A DNA stretch of 24,915 nucleotides from the IMG/VR virus record IMGVR_UViG_3300012363_000074, positions 1-24,915 of that record; one strand, written 5' to 3'. The position numbers were made by a program, and so were the translations under genes. The notes under the pieces were generated by a model. It did not search any database, was not told the origin of the DNA, and worked only from the letters and a program-made list of their open reading frames with translations. Below, piece after piece: positions 1-8,106 of this stretch. Origin of the DNA: a virus. Position 1 is the first letter of the stretch. Each line of letters starts with the position of its first letter.

Positions 1-1
1 T

Positions 2-385
2 ATGTCTGAACCAGATCACTCTGCTGAGATCTACCTTAAGCGTATCGACGCTAATATAAAACTCATCCGTGAGATGCTCACTACCGTCGTCACCTACATG
101 CGTGATGCCGAAAGCGAGTGCTCCGAGAAGATGCGCCGCTTCATCATGTACATGCATGACGTCCATGACATCGCACATCTTTATGAAGAACGCGGCCTTC
201 CTGTCCCGCGCCACGTGATGGCCGAGTTAGAACGTTGTGACGATCGCTACCGTCAACTCCTCGAAGAGGCTCATACCGACGGCGGGACGTTCGAAAAGGT
301 CCGTCGGGATATGGCAGAAGACCCGGCAAATCGCTGGGACCACACAAGGCAACTATCGAAACCAAAGGAGAATGGATCGTTATGA
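2..385 (+). CDS. Conserved phage protein of unknown function, upstream of tail adaptor
   Basis: A 127-aa protein that I do not assign to a named family. It is mostly charged and helical, with a Met/Tyr-rich stretch near residues 45-60 (MYMHDVHDIAHLYEERGLPV) and no membrane segment or signal peptide. It is the first of four small genes before the head-tail adaptor. In phages with this late order that position usually follows the capsid gene, so a minor structural or assembly role is inferred from position only. The ATG at base 2 is the first available start; an upstream extension cannot be excluded because the window begins one base earlier. The stop overlaps the next start (ATGA). Confidence 0.75.
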   Translation: MSEPDHSAEIYLKRIDANIKLIREMLTTVVTYMRDAESECSEKMRRFIMYMHDVHDIAHLYEERGLPVPRHVMAELERCDDRYRQLLEEAHTDGGTFEKVRRDMAEDPANRWDHTRQLSKPKENGSL

Positions 386-612
386 AACAAGGCAAAGCAT
401 CTATCTCAGGCTCGCATGACCGAAAGGTCGAGCCCTCCCCGAAGGGAGTCAACCCCGGAGCCGTTTCCTATCTAGGGGAAAAGCTCGGAAACCACTCCAC
501 TGACACAGGAGACTTCCCCATCAAATCCACCCCATGGTCAGATAGCCGGGGATATATGGCGCCCTCGATTGCATCAAAGCGCCATAAGAATGGTTCACAG
601 GGAGAACACTAA
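382..612 (+). CDS. Small basic hypothetical phage protein
   Basis: A 76-aa protein rich in Ser, Gly, Lys and His with few hydrophobic residues, so it is probably disordered or a small virion-associated protein. No family recognised. The ATG overlaps the previous stop as ATGA, and an AAAGGAG stretch lies about 10 nt upstream. Its TAA overlaps the next ATG as TAATG. These couplings on both sides are the main support for it being real. Confidence 0.65.
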   Translation: MKQGKASISGSHDRKVEPSPKGVNPGAVSYLGEKLGNHSTDTGDFPIKSTPWSDSRGYMAPSIASKRHKNGSQGEH

Positions 613-866
613 TGCGTTTTGATTTGAACGAAGTCTCTTCACTACTTCACATCCATGAAAAGGCTACAGGCCACCCTAAGCTCAAGCCCCTTGCGGATGC
701 CGCTATGAAGCATCTTGAGACCTTGGCTGAAGAGACTGCGAAGCCTGAGCAAGAGTCTTTGGTTGATGCTAATCCGAAGGGACTTGATGATAATGAACCT
801 GAACTTGAAGACGATGACGTTGATGCTGGCGGTCCTGCACCAACCAATCCCATAAGGAGACTCTAA
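612..866 (+). CDS. Small acidic hypothetical phage protein
   Basis: An 84-aa protein. The first half is a likely amphipathic helix region. The second half (about residues 48-75) is strongly acidic, with runs of Asp and Glu such as ELEDDDVDAGG, and the end is short and basic (PIRRL). No family recognised. The start is fixed by TAATG overlap with the upstream gene and a GGGAG Shine-Dalgarno about 7 nt before it. The end overlaps the next start as TAATG. It belongs to the run of small genes before the adaptor; an acidic protein here could be an assembly factor, which is inference. Confidence 0.65.
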   Translation: MRFDLNEVSSLLHIHEKATGHPKLKPLADAAMKHLETLAEETAKPEQESLVDANPKGLDDNEPELEDDDVDAGGPAPTNPIRRL

Positions 867-1141
867 TGGCTCGCGAAATCCTTGGGGGCTTCGGCCCCAA
901 CTCTCGTCAACCCCAAGCACCTGCCGCTTCAAGCGGTGGGGTGATGCCGGGTGATACCAAAGACGTCCGCCGCTATGCTGAGCCGTGCGGACCTAAAGGC
1001 ATCATGGATCCAAAATCCCCTGGCCTGCATGGTTCCAACCATGGCATCCAGAACGGCCCCGACCAAGGCGGTTCGCATAGCGGCTCGCCTGGCATCGGTG
1101 GAACCAACCACGGCTGTTGCGGATCACAAGGCAAATACTAA
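866..1141 (+). CDS. Gly/Pro/Asn-rich small phage protein
   Basis: A 91-aa low-complexity protein rich in Gly, Ser, Pro, Asn and His. The C-terminal half has repeating short units of the type G-x-N-H-G (GSNHGIQNG, GGTNHGCCG), including a Cys-Cys pair. It is probably unstructured alone. No named family assigned; similar Gly-rich small proteins occur in front of the adaptor in related podophages, from memory. Starts by TAATG overlap with AAGGAG upstream. It ends 12 bases before the adaptor start. Confidence 0.65.
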   Translation: MAREILGGFGPNSRQPQAPAASSGGVMPGDTKDVRRYAEPCGPKGIMDPKSPGLHGSNHGIQNGPDQGGSHSGSPGIGGTNHGCCGSQGKY

Positions 1142-1153
1142 AAGGCACCGCCT

Positions 1154-2245
1154 ATGTCCGCTCAAGTTGATATGGCTAACCGCGCGCTCCAAACTTGGGG
1201 CTCGCGGACTACCGTCACAGCCGCACAACTCGCGGCCAACTCTTCCAATGAAGCCATCCAGTTCAACATAATCTACGCCCCCTTTCGTCGTCGTCTCCTC
1301 CGGCTAGCGCCTTGGAATTGTTCATTTAATACAGCCAACCTCACCTATATCACCTCCGTCCCTGGCACCCCAGAGAACACATCCGCGGCAACTCAACTCT
1401 GGACAAAGGGCCAACCGGCCCCGCCCTTTGCTTATGAATATCAATACCCAGTTGACTGCTTGCGGATGTGTTGGGTCACGCCCCAAACCGCAACCGGCTT
1501 CGCTTCAGGCGTCCCCATAACCACAGCCGTAACTGGCGGTTCCCCTTCATTCTGGCAAGGTCCTCCAGTTAAATACAACGTTGCTGTGGATCAATTCTTC
1601 GGTGTCCTTTCCGCAGCTATTGCAGCAGGAGGCTCAGGCTATGCCGTCGGCGATACTATCACTCTTGCTCAAGCCCCTTCCGGCACCGCTCCAGTTGGAG
1701 CCCCAGTGGTTCTTCAGGTTCTTACTATCGGCGGAGGCGGTGCTATTGCTACTGTTAGCGTTGTCAATGTCATCCGAGGGGCACCCACACTCATCGGTGG
1801 AAGCTACTTCGCGATCCAAGCCAACCCTGTGGCACAAGGCTCCACTTCGGGCGCAGGCATTGGTGCGACTTTCACCCTTACCCAAGCCGCGGCTGCTTCC
1901 GACCAAAGAGTGATCTTGGCGAACCAAGAGTTCGCTATCGGCAACTATGTCAAAGACGTCTCTGACGAGAACACCTTTGATGATGACTTCGTCGAAGCTC
2001 TCTCCCTCATTGTTGGTTCCCGTCTCTGCATCGCTCTTAGCGGAGACAAGACCCTCGCGAATATGAAGATCCAAGAAGCTAATGCAATGGTTGTTGAAGC
2101 ACGTGGTACTGACGCCAATGAGGGATTGAAGGTAAACGATGTTACCCCGGATTGGCTTCGCGTGCGAGGGATAGATTTTATCGAAGACTACTCGGGACCT
2201 TACAACACAGGATTCAATTGGGGGGCTTTGTGGCCCGGATATTAA
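1154..2245 (+). CDS. Head-tail adaptor, tail tubular protein A-like (T7 gp11-like), with extra beta insertion
   Basis: A 363-aa protein of the tail tubular protein A/gatekeeper type, which forms the ring between portal and nozzle. The N-terminus has the family look: MSAQVDMANRALQTWG, then a LAPWNCSF segment (about residues 50-56) and the hydrophobic YEYQYPVDCLRMCWV strand. The C-terminus has the DDDFVEALSLIVGSRL helix typical of the end of the fold. T7 gp11 is about 196 aa. The excess here is largely an inserted Gly-rich beta module at roughly residues 148-246 (GGSGYAVGDTITL, ending STSGAGIGATFTL). The same module occurs in the nozzle protein downstream. The start is supported by AAAAGG 8 nt upstream. 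Confidence 0.85.
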   Translation: MSAQVDMANRALQTWGSRTTVTAAQLAANSSNEAIQFNIIYAPFRRRLLRLAPWNCSFNTANLTYITSVPGTPENTSAATQLWTKGQPAPPFAYEYQYPVDCLRMCWVTPQTATGFASGVPITTAVTGGSPSFWQGPPVKYNVAVDQFFGVLSAAIAAGGSGYAVGDTITLAQAPSGTAPVGAPVVLQVLTIGGGGAIATVSVVNVIRGAPTLIGGSYFAIQANPVAQGSTSGAGIGATFTLTQAAAASDQRVILANQEFAIGNYVKDVSDENTFDDDFVEALSLIVGSRLCIALSGDKTLANMKIQEANAMVVEARGTDANEGLKVNDVTPDWLRVRGIDFIEDYSGPYNTGFNWGALWPGY

Positions 2246-2255
2246 GGAAAGCGGC

Positions 2256-2528
2256 ATGTACAAACCAACAACGATCTGTGGTGAGCGAGCTAAGAAATAT
2301 CTCTTGGCGCTTATTGAAGATATTGATCAGGGCGAGATAGCCGATCTCATTATTATTTACAGTGACATTAATAAAAGTTGGGGTACCGGCCCTGGCTCTT
2401 CAACTCCAGATGGTATGACACACAAGCTTAAAACACAATTATTGCGCCACGCTTTAGAACGCTCAGAGAGTTGGGAGCGGTTCTTTGATAGTGATGAAGG
2501 CAAGAAGTTGCAATGTCTGATAACGTAA
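2256..2528 (+). CDS. Hypothetical protein between tail tubular A and B genes
   Basis: A 90-aa protein of unknown function, with two likely helices (residues 10-30 and 55-80) and a Gly/Ser/Pro stretch between them. T7 has the two tail tubular genes adjacent, so this is an added cistron. By eye its codons are more A/T-rich than those of its neighbours (AAA, TTA, ATT frequent), which hints at separate origin. The ATG follows AAGGAAA by 5-6 nt, and the end overlaps the nozzle start by 16 bases, so it is well integrated into the transcript. Confidence 0.65.
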   Translation: MYKPTTICGERAKKYLLALIEDIDQGEIADLIIIYSDINKSWGTGPGSSTPDGMTHKLKTQLLRHALERSESWERFFDSDEGKKLQCLIT

Positions 2529-5356
2529 TCCAAACCTCCTTCAACTCTGGTGAGTGGTCACCTTCCCTTTACGCTCAGGTAAACCTGAAGCAGTACCACT
2601 CTGGCGCTACGCTATTGCGGAACTTCTTCGTCGATACCCGAGGAGGCGCAACCACCCGTCCGGGTACCAAGTACATTGCCGCATGTAAATCTAATGGCAT
2701 CGTCCGTCCCATTCCCTTTCAAGCTTCATTCACCGTTTCCTATCTCTTGGAATTTGGTCAGGGCTACGTTCGATTCTTCAATAATGGCGCACCTGTCCTC
2801 GAAGCCGGGAAAGCCATAACCGCCATAACTCAAGCCAACCCCGGAGTCATAACCTCCAATGCTCATGGCTACTCCAACGGTGATTGGATCGTCATCTCAG
2901 GCGTTGTAGGGATGGTCTTACTCAACGGCAATACCTTCATCGTCGCCGGTGCAACCGCTAACACCTACACCCTTACCGATCTCTTTGGCACTGTCATCAA
3001 CACTACTTCTTATGGCACCTACACTTCTGGTGGAATCACTCAACGAGTCTATACCATAGTCTCACCCTATCAAGCCTCAGAAGTCTTCGGCATCCGTTAC
3101 ACACAGAACGTAAACCAACTCATCCTTTGCCATCCAAACTACCCTCCATATGCCCTAACCTTGGTCACAGCCACTAACTGGACCCTGGCTTCAATCACCT
3201 TCGGCTCAACCGTTACATCCCCAACAGGACTTTCAACCGCAACGTCCTTATCAGCCGGCGCGGTTTTCTACGCCTATGTTGTAACAGCTGTGGACGCCTT
3301 TGGGCAAGAATCTGCCCCATCAGCATTTGCTACATTATCAAGTTTCCAGGACATTCGTTCTGTTGCAGGAACCATCACCGTCTCATGGAGTACTGTAGCT
3401 GGCGCTATTAGCTACAACGTTTATCGTGCTCAGCCACGCTATAACGTGGCTGTACCAGCAGGCTCTGACTTTGGCTTCGCCGGTAACTTAACCGGCACTA
3501 CGTTTGTAGACTCAAACATCAACATTGATTTCAGCCAAGGTCCACCAATACCAGTAAACCCCTTTGCCGGATCTGGAGTCCAAACTATCACAGTCACTGC
3601 GGGGGGCACTTATCAGAATACAAATCCGATCCCAACTGTATCCTTTACCGGTGGTGGTGGTAATGGTGTTACAGCCATTGCTACTGCAACTGGACAGAGT
3701 ATCAGTCTGGCTAATGGTGGTAGTGGCTATCACGTTGGTGACACTGTAACATTCCCAGGCAACATTCTGATCCGTGTTGCTGCTGTGAATAACTTTTTTA
3801 CTGGTGTTATCACTGTTATTACCATTTTATCAACAGGCAGTCTAAATTCCGGAACCGCCACGCCAAACGTACCTAGCGTCGCATCATCTACATCAGGCTC
3901 TGGAGTTGGGGCACAGCTTAACGCAAGCTGGGCGGTTGTAACCGTACCCGTAACAAGTCCGGGTGCTGGCTATTCCACACCGCCAACGGTAGTCTTCTCT
4001 TCAGGTGCAGCCGCAGCTACCGCCATACTTGGCGCAGCTTCAGCAGGTAACCCAACTGTTCCGGCATTGGCCAACCAGCGGCTTATCCTCGCCGGTCCTG
4101 TAAGCTCCCCCGGACAAATCAATGCCTCACAACCCGGAGCATACACTAATTTCAATATCAGCAGCCCAATCCAACCCGATGATGCTATTCAACAAACCTT
4201 AGTCGCAGGACAGTTAAACACAATCCAAGCCATGATCCCGATGCCTGCTGGCCTCATTGTCTTTGGTGACCGTCTCGCTTGGCTCGTTAATGGGGGCAGT
4301 GCCGGCTCACCCTTTAGTGCCACTTCGCTTGTAGCCAACCCTCAAGCATACAACGGCTCCTCCCCTCTCCCTCCAATCGTCGCCACCTCCGATATCCTCT
4401 ATGTTCAAGCCAAGCAATCCATCGTCCGCAACTTAGTTTATAACTTCTACACCAACGTTTACACAGGTACTGACATCTCTGTCTTATCCAACCATCTCTT
4501 TTATGGTTTCACTCTTGTTCAATGGGCTTGGGCTGAAGAGCCATTCAAACTTGCTTGGGCCGTCCGAAACGACGGTCAGCTTTTATGCCTTACCTTCCTA
4601 AAAGACCTCGAAATCATTGCTTGGACACACTCTGACACTCAAGGTGCATTCAAGGGTGTAGCCACGATAACCGAGTTCACCTTTTCCATAGGCAACGTTG
4701 ATGCTGTTTATCATATAGTTCAGCGGCAGGTTCAAGGCGTAACCATGAACTATATCGAGAGGTTTGTAGAACTGGCCTATCCTAATGATTACCAATCCTC
4801 ATGGCAAGTCGATGCGGGGATTGGATATAATGGTGCAGCTGCAACTATCTTCGGTGGCGCCCAACACCTCGGTGGCATGGCTGTTACAGGTCTAGCCGAT
4901 GGAGTTGTCATCAACTTCATAATGCCTGTTAATGGCATATTCCAATTTGGTGCTGGTGGCACTACAGGCCTAACCACTATCCCCAATGCTTCAATCGTAA
5001 CTATAGGCCTTTCTTTCCTTCCACAACTCGGCACCCTTCCCTTAGATCTCGGCGAACCCACAGTTCAAGGAAAGCGAAAGAAGGTCTCGGCCGTCACCCT
5101 TCGGGTCCGTAATACTCTTGGTCTAACCACTGGGCGTAACTTAGATACAGGCGTCCCAATGCAAGACCTTGTACTTGGCAATGTTGGAACCATGTCTAAC
5201 CAAATCGTCTCAGGCCTCGTGACTGGTGACGTTCGCACCATCGTCGACCCGCAATGGGATGTCTTTGGTCAATACTATATCCAACAACCCAACCCCTATC
5301 CGGCTTCCATTCTAGGCGTGATCCCAGAGATCGAACTTGGGGATACAGGGAAATGA
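2513..5356 (+). CDS. Tail nozzle, tail tubular protein B-like (T7 gp12-like), multi-domain
   Basis: A 947-aa nozzle protein, larger than T7 gp12 (about 794 aa). The N-terminus is characteristic: QTSFNSGEWSPSLYAQVNL and the RNFFVDTRGGATTRPGTKYI loop. Visible modules: an FCCH-like beta segment around residues 100-185 (NPGVITSNAHGYSNGD); a fibronectin-III-like domain around 225-345 (ITVSWSTVAGAISYNVYRA); Gly-rich decoration modules around 355-505 containing GGSGYHVGDTVTF and GAGYSTPPTVVF; then the conserved body and a C-terminal segment (EPTVQGKRKKVSAVTLRV) typical of the family. The Gly-rich part matches the insertion in the adaptor gene. The ATG lies inside the end of the preceding gene, and the stop overlaps the next start as ATGA. 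Confidence 0.9.
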   Translation: MSDNVIQTSFNSGEWSPSLYAQVNLKQYHSGATLLRNFFVDTRGGATTRPGTKYIAACKSNGIVRPIPFQASFTVSYLLEFGQGYVRFFNNGAPVLEAGKAITAITQANPGVITSNAHGYSNGDWIVISGVVGMVLLNGNTFIVAGATANTYTLTDLFGTVINTTSYGTYTSGGITQRVYTIVSPYQASEVFGIRYTQNVNQLILCHPNYPPYALTLVTATNWTLASITFGSTVTSPTGLSTATSLSAGAVFYAYVVTAVDAFGQESAPSAFATLSSFQDIRSVAGTITVSWSTVAGAISYNVYRAQPRYNVAVPAGSDFGFAGNLTGTTFVDSNINIDFSQGPPIPVNPFAGSGVQTITVTAGGTYQNTNPIPTVSFTGGGGNGVTAIATATGQSISLANGGSGYHVGDTVTFPGNILIRVAAVNNFFTGVITVITILSTGSLNSGTATPNVPSVASSTSGSGVGAQLNASWAVVTVPVTSPGAGYSTPPTVVFSSGAAAATAILGAASAGNPTVPALANQRLILAGPVSSPGQINASQPGAYTNFNISSPIQPDDAIQQTLVAGQLNTIQAMIPMPAGLIVFGDRLAWLVNGGSAGSPFSATSLVANPQAYNGSSPLPPIVATSDILYVQAKQSIVRNLVYNFYTNVYTGTDISVLSNHLFYGFTLVQWAWAEEPFKLAWAVRNDGQLLCLTFLKDLEIIAWTHSDTQGAFKGVATITEFTFSIGNVDAVYHIVQRQVQGVTMNYIERFVELAYPNDYQSSWQVDAGIGYNGAAATIFGGAQHLGGMAVTGLADGVVINFIMPVNGIFQFGAGGTTGLTTIPNASIVTIGLSFLPQLGTLPLDLGEPTVQGKRKKVSAVTLRVRNTLGLTTGRNLDTGVPMQDLVLGNVGTMSNQIVSGLVTGDVRTIVDPQWDVFGQYYIQQPNPYPASILGVIPEIELGDTGK

Positions 5357-5768
5357 CCACTATTATTTCAAAACTAGAAGGCCCTCTTTCGGAAATAATC
5401 TTGGCTGAGTTCGGCAAGATTCTCTCTGATCATGAAATGGAAATACTTGATCAATCCCAAGTCTTGGTGAGGTTTGGGTTGGCTACGTTGACGGACACTT
5501 CGTCTGCTGTTGGGGTCTTATCCCGCCTTCATTCCTTTCCAATCAAGCCTATATCTGGATGTGGGCCTCAGAAAAGGTCCCGCATCAATTTCTGTTCGTT
5601 CGTCACTCTCAACTACAGATGAATAAGTTCCTTGAACGTTATGATTCAATTGTGGGTCAATGCAGTCTTGAAAACGGCTCAGCACAGCGCTGGCTTCATT
5701 GGCTTGGTGCTGAGTTTGAGCCTCCTGTGAATGGCTTACGCCCCTTCGTTATCAATAGGAGTGCCTAA
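5353..5768 (+). CDS. Internal virion protein A-like (T7 gp13-like), interrupted by a frameshift
   Basis: The gene is read in two frames. Codons 1-36 from the ATG at 5353 end in ILDQSQ. The continuation VWVGYVDGHFVCCWGLIPP is in the -1 frame from base 5472 and runs to TAA at 5766-5768, through FVRHSQ and RWLHWLGAEF, which fit the family pattern. The original frame instead stops at 5622. Omitting 11 bases (5461-5471) joins the halves into a smooth 134-aa protein; T7 gp13 is 138 aa. Both ends keep the operon couplings (ATGA before, TAATG after), so the locus was recently intact or is recoded. A mutation, an assembly error or translational recoding cannot be separated here. By family, gp13-like proteins are needed for ejection-protein assembly; the match is by recognition. 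Confidence 0.75.
5461..5482 (+). repeat. Imperfect 11-bp tandem repeat at the frameshift in the gp13-like gene
   Basis: GTCTTGGTGAG (5461-5471) is followed directly by GTTTGGGTTGG (5472-5482), with 7 of 11 positions identical. Removing the first unit restores the reading frame and gives QVWVGYVDG. The similarity is modest, so a duplication is only one explanation; loss of one base nearby would also explain the frame change. Confidence 0.35.
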
Positions 5769-6310
5769 TGGTCGATCCGATCTCTGCCATAGCTATTGGC
5801 AGTATGGCCGCTACCGCTGGTGGAGCAGTCATCTCGGGTATCGGCGCCGAGAAGTCAGGCCAAGCCAACGCAGCTGCCTACCGCTATAAAGCTGGCGTGG
5901 CTCTTCTGAACAAACAGATCAATGAACAAAACGCTGCTTGGGCTACCCAGGCCGGAGGAGCTAAAGCTGAAGTTGAAGGGCTGAAGTCCCGCGAAGCCAT
6001 AGCCTCAACAAAAGTCGTCCAATCTGCCTCCGGCTTTGATGTGAACTCCGGCTCAAACGAAAAGGTCCGTGAGACCCAAACCGATGTGGCTCAATATGAT
6101 CAAAACGTCATCCGTTGGGACGCCGCCAAGACCGCTTGGGGCTATGAGACCAAAGCCACTACAGACGTGGCCGAGGCCAACCTAGATCAGATGGCCGCGA
6201 AGACCTCCGAAGAGGCTGGAGAGTTAGGAATGTGGGGATCCTTCATCTCCGGAGCGGGGAACGTTACTGGGAAGTGGATGCAGGGTAAGAGCACAGGAGC
6301 ATTTGGTTGA
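5768..6310 (+). CDS. Internal virion protein B-like (T7 gp14-like)
   Basis: A 180-aa protein matching the gp14-like ejection protein type. It has a hydrophobic Ala/Gly-rich N-terminus (AIAIGSMAATAGGAVISGIG, residues about 7-26), then long helices (AAAYRYKAGVALLNKQINEQN), the motif ASGFDVNSGSN and a Gly-rich C-terminus. T7 gp14 is 196 aa. In T7, gp14 is ejected into the cell envelope and forms an outer-membrane pore for DNA entry. It lies between gp13- and gp15-like genes as in T7. The ATG overlaps the previous stop (TAATG); the TGA stop overlaps the next gene (TGATG). Confidence 0.85.
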   Translation: MVDPISAIAIGSMAATAGGAVISGIGAEKSGQANAAAYRYKAGVALLNKQINEQNAAWATQAGGAKAEVEGLKSREAIASTKVVQSASGFDVNSGSNEKVRETQTDVAQYDQNVIRWDAAKTAWGYETKATTDVAEANLDQMAAKTSEEAGELGMWGSFISGAGNVTGKWMQGKSTGAFG

Positions 6311-8106
6311 TGCCACAGGTCCCCGGTTTAGTCCCTGACCAAACTCCCTCTCTTGGCGGCAGCCCTGATGTTAACTTGGCTGTGCCGGTTGATGCCTTTG
6401 GCGGTGCGGTAGGTCACGCCCTCTCCGGTCTTGGCCATGACATCGAAGGTGCCTCAGACAAGATCTGGGCGCAAGCGATGAATATGCAGAACCTCCAGAA
6501 TGAAACGGAGGCCAAGTCTGCTGACGCCGATTACATGATGAAGGCGGGGATGCTTCACGCGCAGTTCAACGCGAAGGAAGGAAACCAAGCTTCGCCTGAG
6601 GCCTTACAGGCGCACATCCAAGAACTCCAAGACCTTCGGGTAAAGACCCGTGGTGGCCTTTCCAACCCTATGGCTCAGAAGCTCTTCGATGGCTCCTCCC
6701 TTTCGTTTATGGGCCGGACCATATTCAATGCCGCCGGTCATGCCGCTCAGCAAACCAAAGTCGCCGCAAACAACGCCTCCACTGCTCGGGTACAGGCCAC
6801 ACAGGAAGCAATCTCTGCCTCGCCCGCTGATGACCTGACCTTCCTGCGTGGTAAGCGGGCTATCGAGAGCGAGGTTGAATCCCAAGGCCGGAACTCTGGT
6901 TGGTCTCCTGAGCAAACTGAAGAAACCTCAAAGCATGTAGTGTCCGATACCATTGCAAAACGTGCCACCACTTTGGCCAAGACTGATCTATTCGGGGCCC
7001 AAACGCTGTATGATCAAGGGGTAAAATCCAAAGCCCTCCTGCCCCAGGATGCAGACAAAGTCTCAAACACACTTCAAGTCCAGTTCCGTAATCAAGGCTC
7101 ACGGATCATTTCCGATACTGTGCTTGGCGACAGGCGTAGTGGTGATGAAGAGAATATTCCGGCACAGGACTACATCGACCGTGCGATGAAGATGGTTGAT
7201 ACCGACCCACGATTCAAATCCGCCGCAGCTGCCGACCCTCTATTCAAAGACTTTGTGCGTGAGAAGATCACTTCCCAATACAATCGCCAACGAGCAGTTG
7301 AAACTGACGCTGATAATATGAACGTCCGGACCATCGGCCAAGCCATGATGAAGGCCAATCAAGAAGGCCTGCGTCCTTCTACTGTAGAACAACTCCTTGC
7401 GGTTGACCCTGCCGTAGGCCCGGTCTGGGATGAAATCTCACGCAACCCCAAGCTCCAGATGAGTTTCCTCAAGACCCTTGAACACAACGCTACCGCGCCA
7501 CATATTGCCCCATCCCCCGAGAACCTGGCCCTACATCATGCCGCAATTGATCAGGCCAACACCGGCTCTCAGGAACAACAAGCCGAGTTCATGTCCCATG
7601 ATTGGGCCAACGAAACCAAGATGACCTACGCTCAGCGAAGTCAACTCTTGGACTTGCAGAGCCGAAAGCTGAAGGCGGGTGAAGCCAATATCACCGCGGA
7701 TCCTCGGGTTGGTCGGGCATTAGGAATCCTCGACCAAGAGATGTTCAACGCTGGTATTACAAAGACCGGCAGCCCTGACAACTATCACGCCCTTCGTGGG
7801 GCTCTCCAATCTGAATTGATTCAGTATCAAAGTGATAACAAGAAAATGCCAAAGCCCGAGGAAATCCTCGAGATGGGCAAGAATCTCATGAGATCCCAGA
7901 CCATCAAAGGTGCGGGGTGGTTCGGGTTTGACGCCAACACTCCGGTGTATCAAATCCCAATTACCGATGAAGACAAAGCCCCAATCGTCAAAGACTACAC
8001 CGCGAAGTTTGGCAAGCCTCCAGGTGATGCCATGATTGAACGTATCGTTCGTGCTCAACACTACAAACAATTCTATGGTGGTTCCGTCAAGAAGGGCAGT
8101 GAATGA
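6310..8106 (+). CDS. Internal virion protein C-like (T7 gp15-like)
   Basis: A 598-aa, almost entirely helical protein rich in Ala, Gln, Asp and Lys, in the position and general size class of T7 gp15 (747 aa), the periplasmic tube component of the ejectosome. The N-terminal 40 residues are Pro/Gly-rich (PQVPGLVPDQTPSLGGSPDV), followed by long helices with many charged residues. No enzyme motif or membrane segment seen. I choose the ATG at 6310 (TGATG overlap, AGGAG 10 nt upstream); a TTG at 6307 would add one residue. It is assigned largely by synteny between gp14- and gp16-like genes. Confidence 0.8.
   Translation: MPQVPGLVPDQTPSLGGSPDVNLAVPVDAFGGAVGHALSGLGHDIEGASDKIWAQAMNMQNLQNETEAKSADADYMMKAGMLHAQFNAKEGNQASPEALQAHIQELQDLRVKTRGGLSNPMAQKLFDGSSLSFMGRTIFNAAGHAAQQTKVAANNASTARVQATQEAISASPADDLTFLRGKRAIESEVESQGRNSGWSPEQTEETSKHVVSDTIAKRATTLAKTDLFGAQTLYDQGVKSKALLPQDADKVSNTLQVQFRNQGSRIISDTVLGDRRSGDEENIPAQDYIDRAMKMVDTDPRFKSAAAADPLFKDFVREKITSQYNRQRAVETDADNMNVRTIGQAMMKANQEGLRPSTVEQLLAVDPAVGPVWDEISRNPKLQMSFLKTLEHNATAPHIAPSPENLALHHAAIDQANTGSQEQQAEFMSHDWANETKMTYAQRSQLLDLQSRKLKAGEANITADPRVGRALGILDQEMFNAGITKTGSPDNYHALRGALQSELIQYQSDNKKMPKPEEILEMGKNLMRSQTIKGAGWFGFDANTPVYQIPITDEDKAPIVKDYTAKFGKPPGDAMIERIVRAQHYKQFYGGSVKKGSE

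Noticed and set aside
1634-2263. 209-codon open frame on the - strand across the adaptor gene
   Set aside because: It lies antisense to a well-supported tail gene, has no ribosome site pattern or recognisable fold, and is explained by codon bias of the opposite strand.
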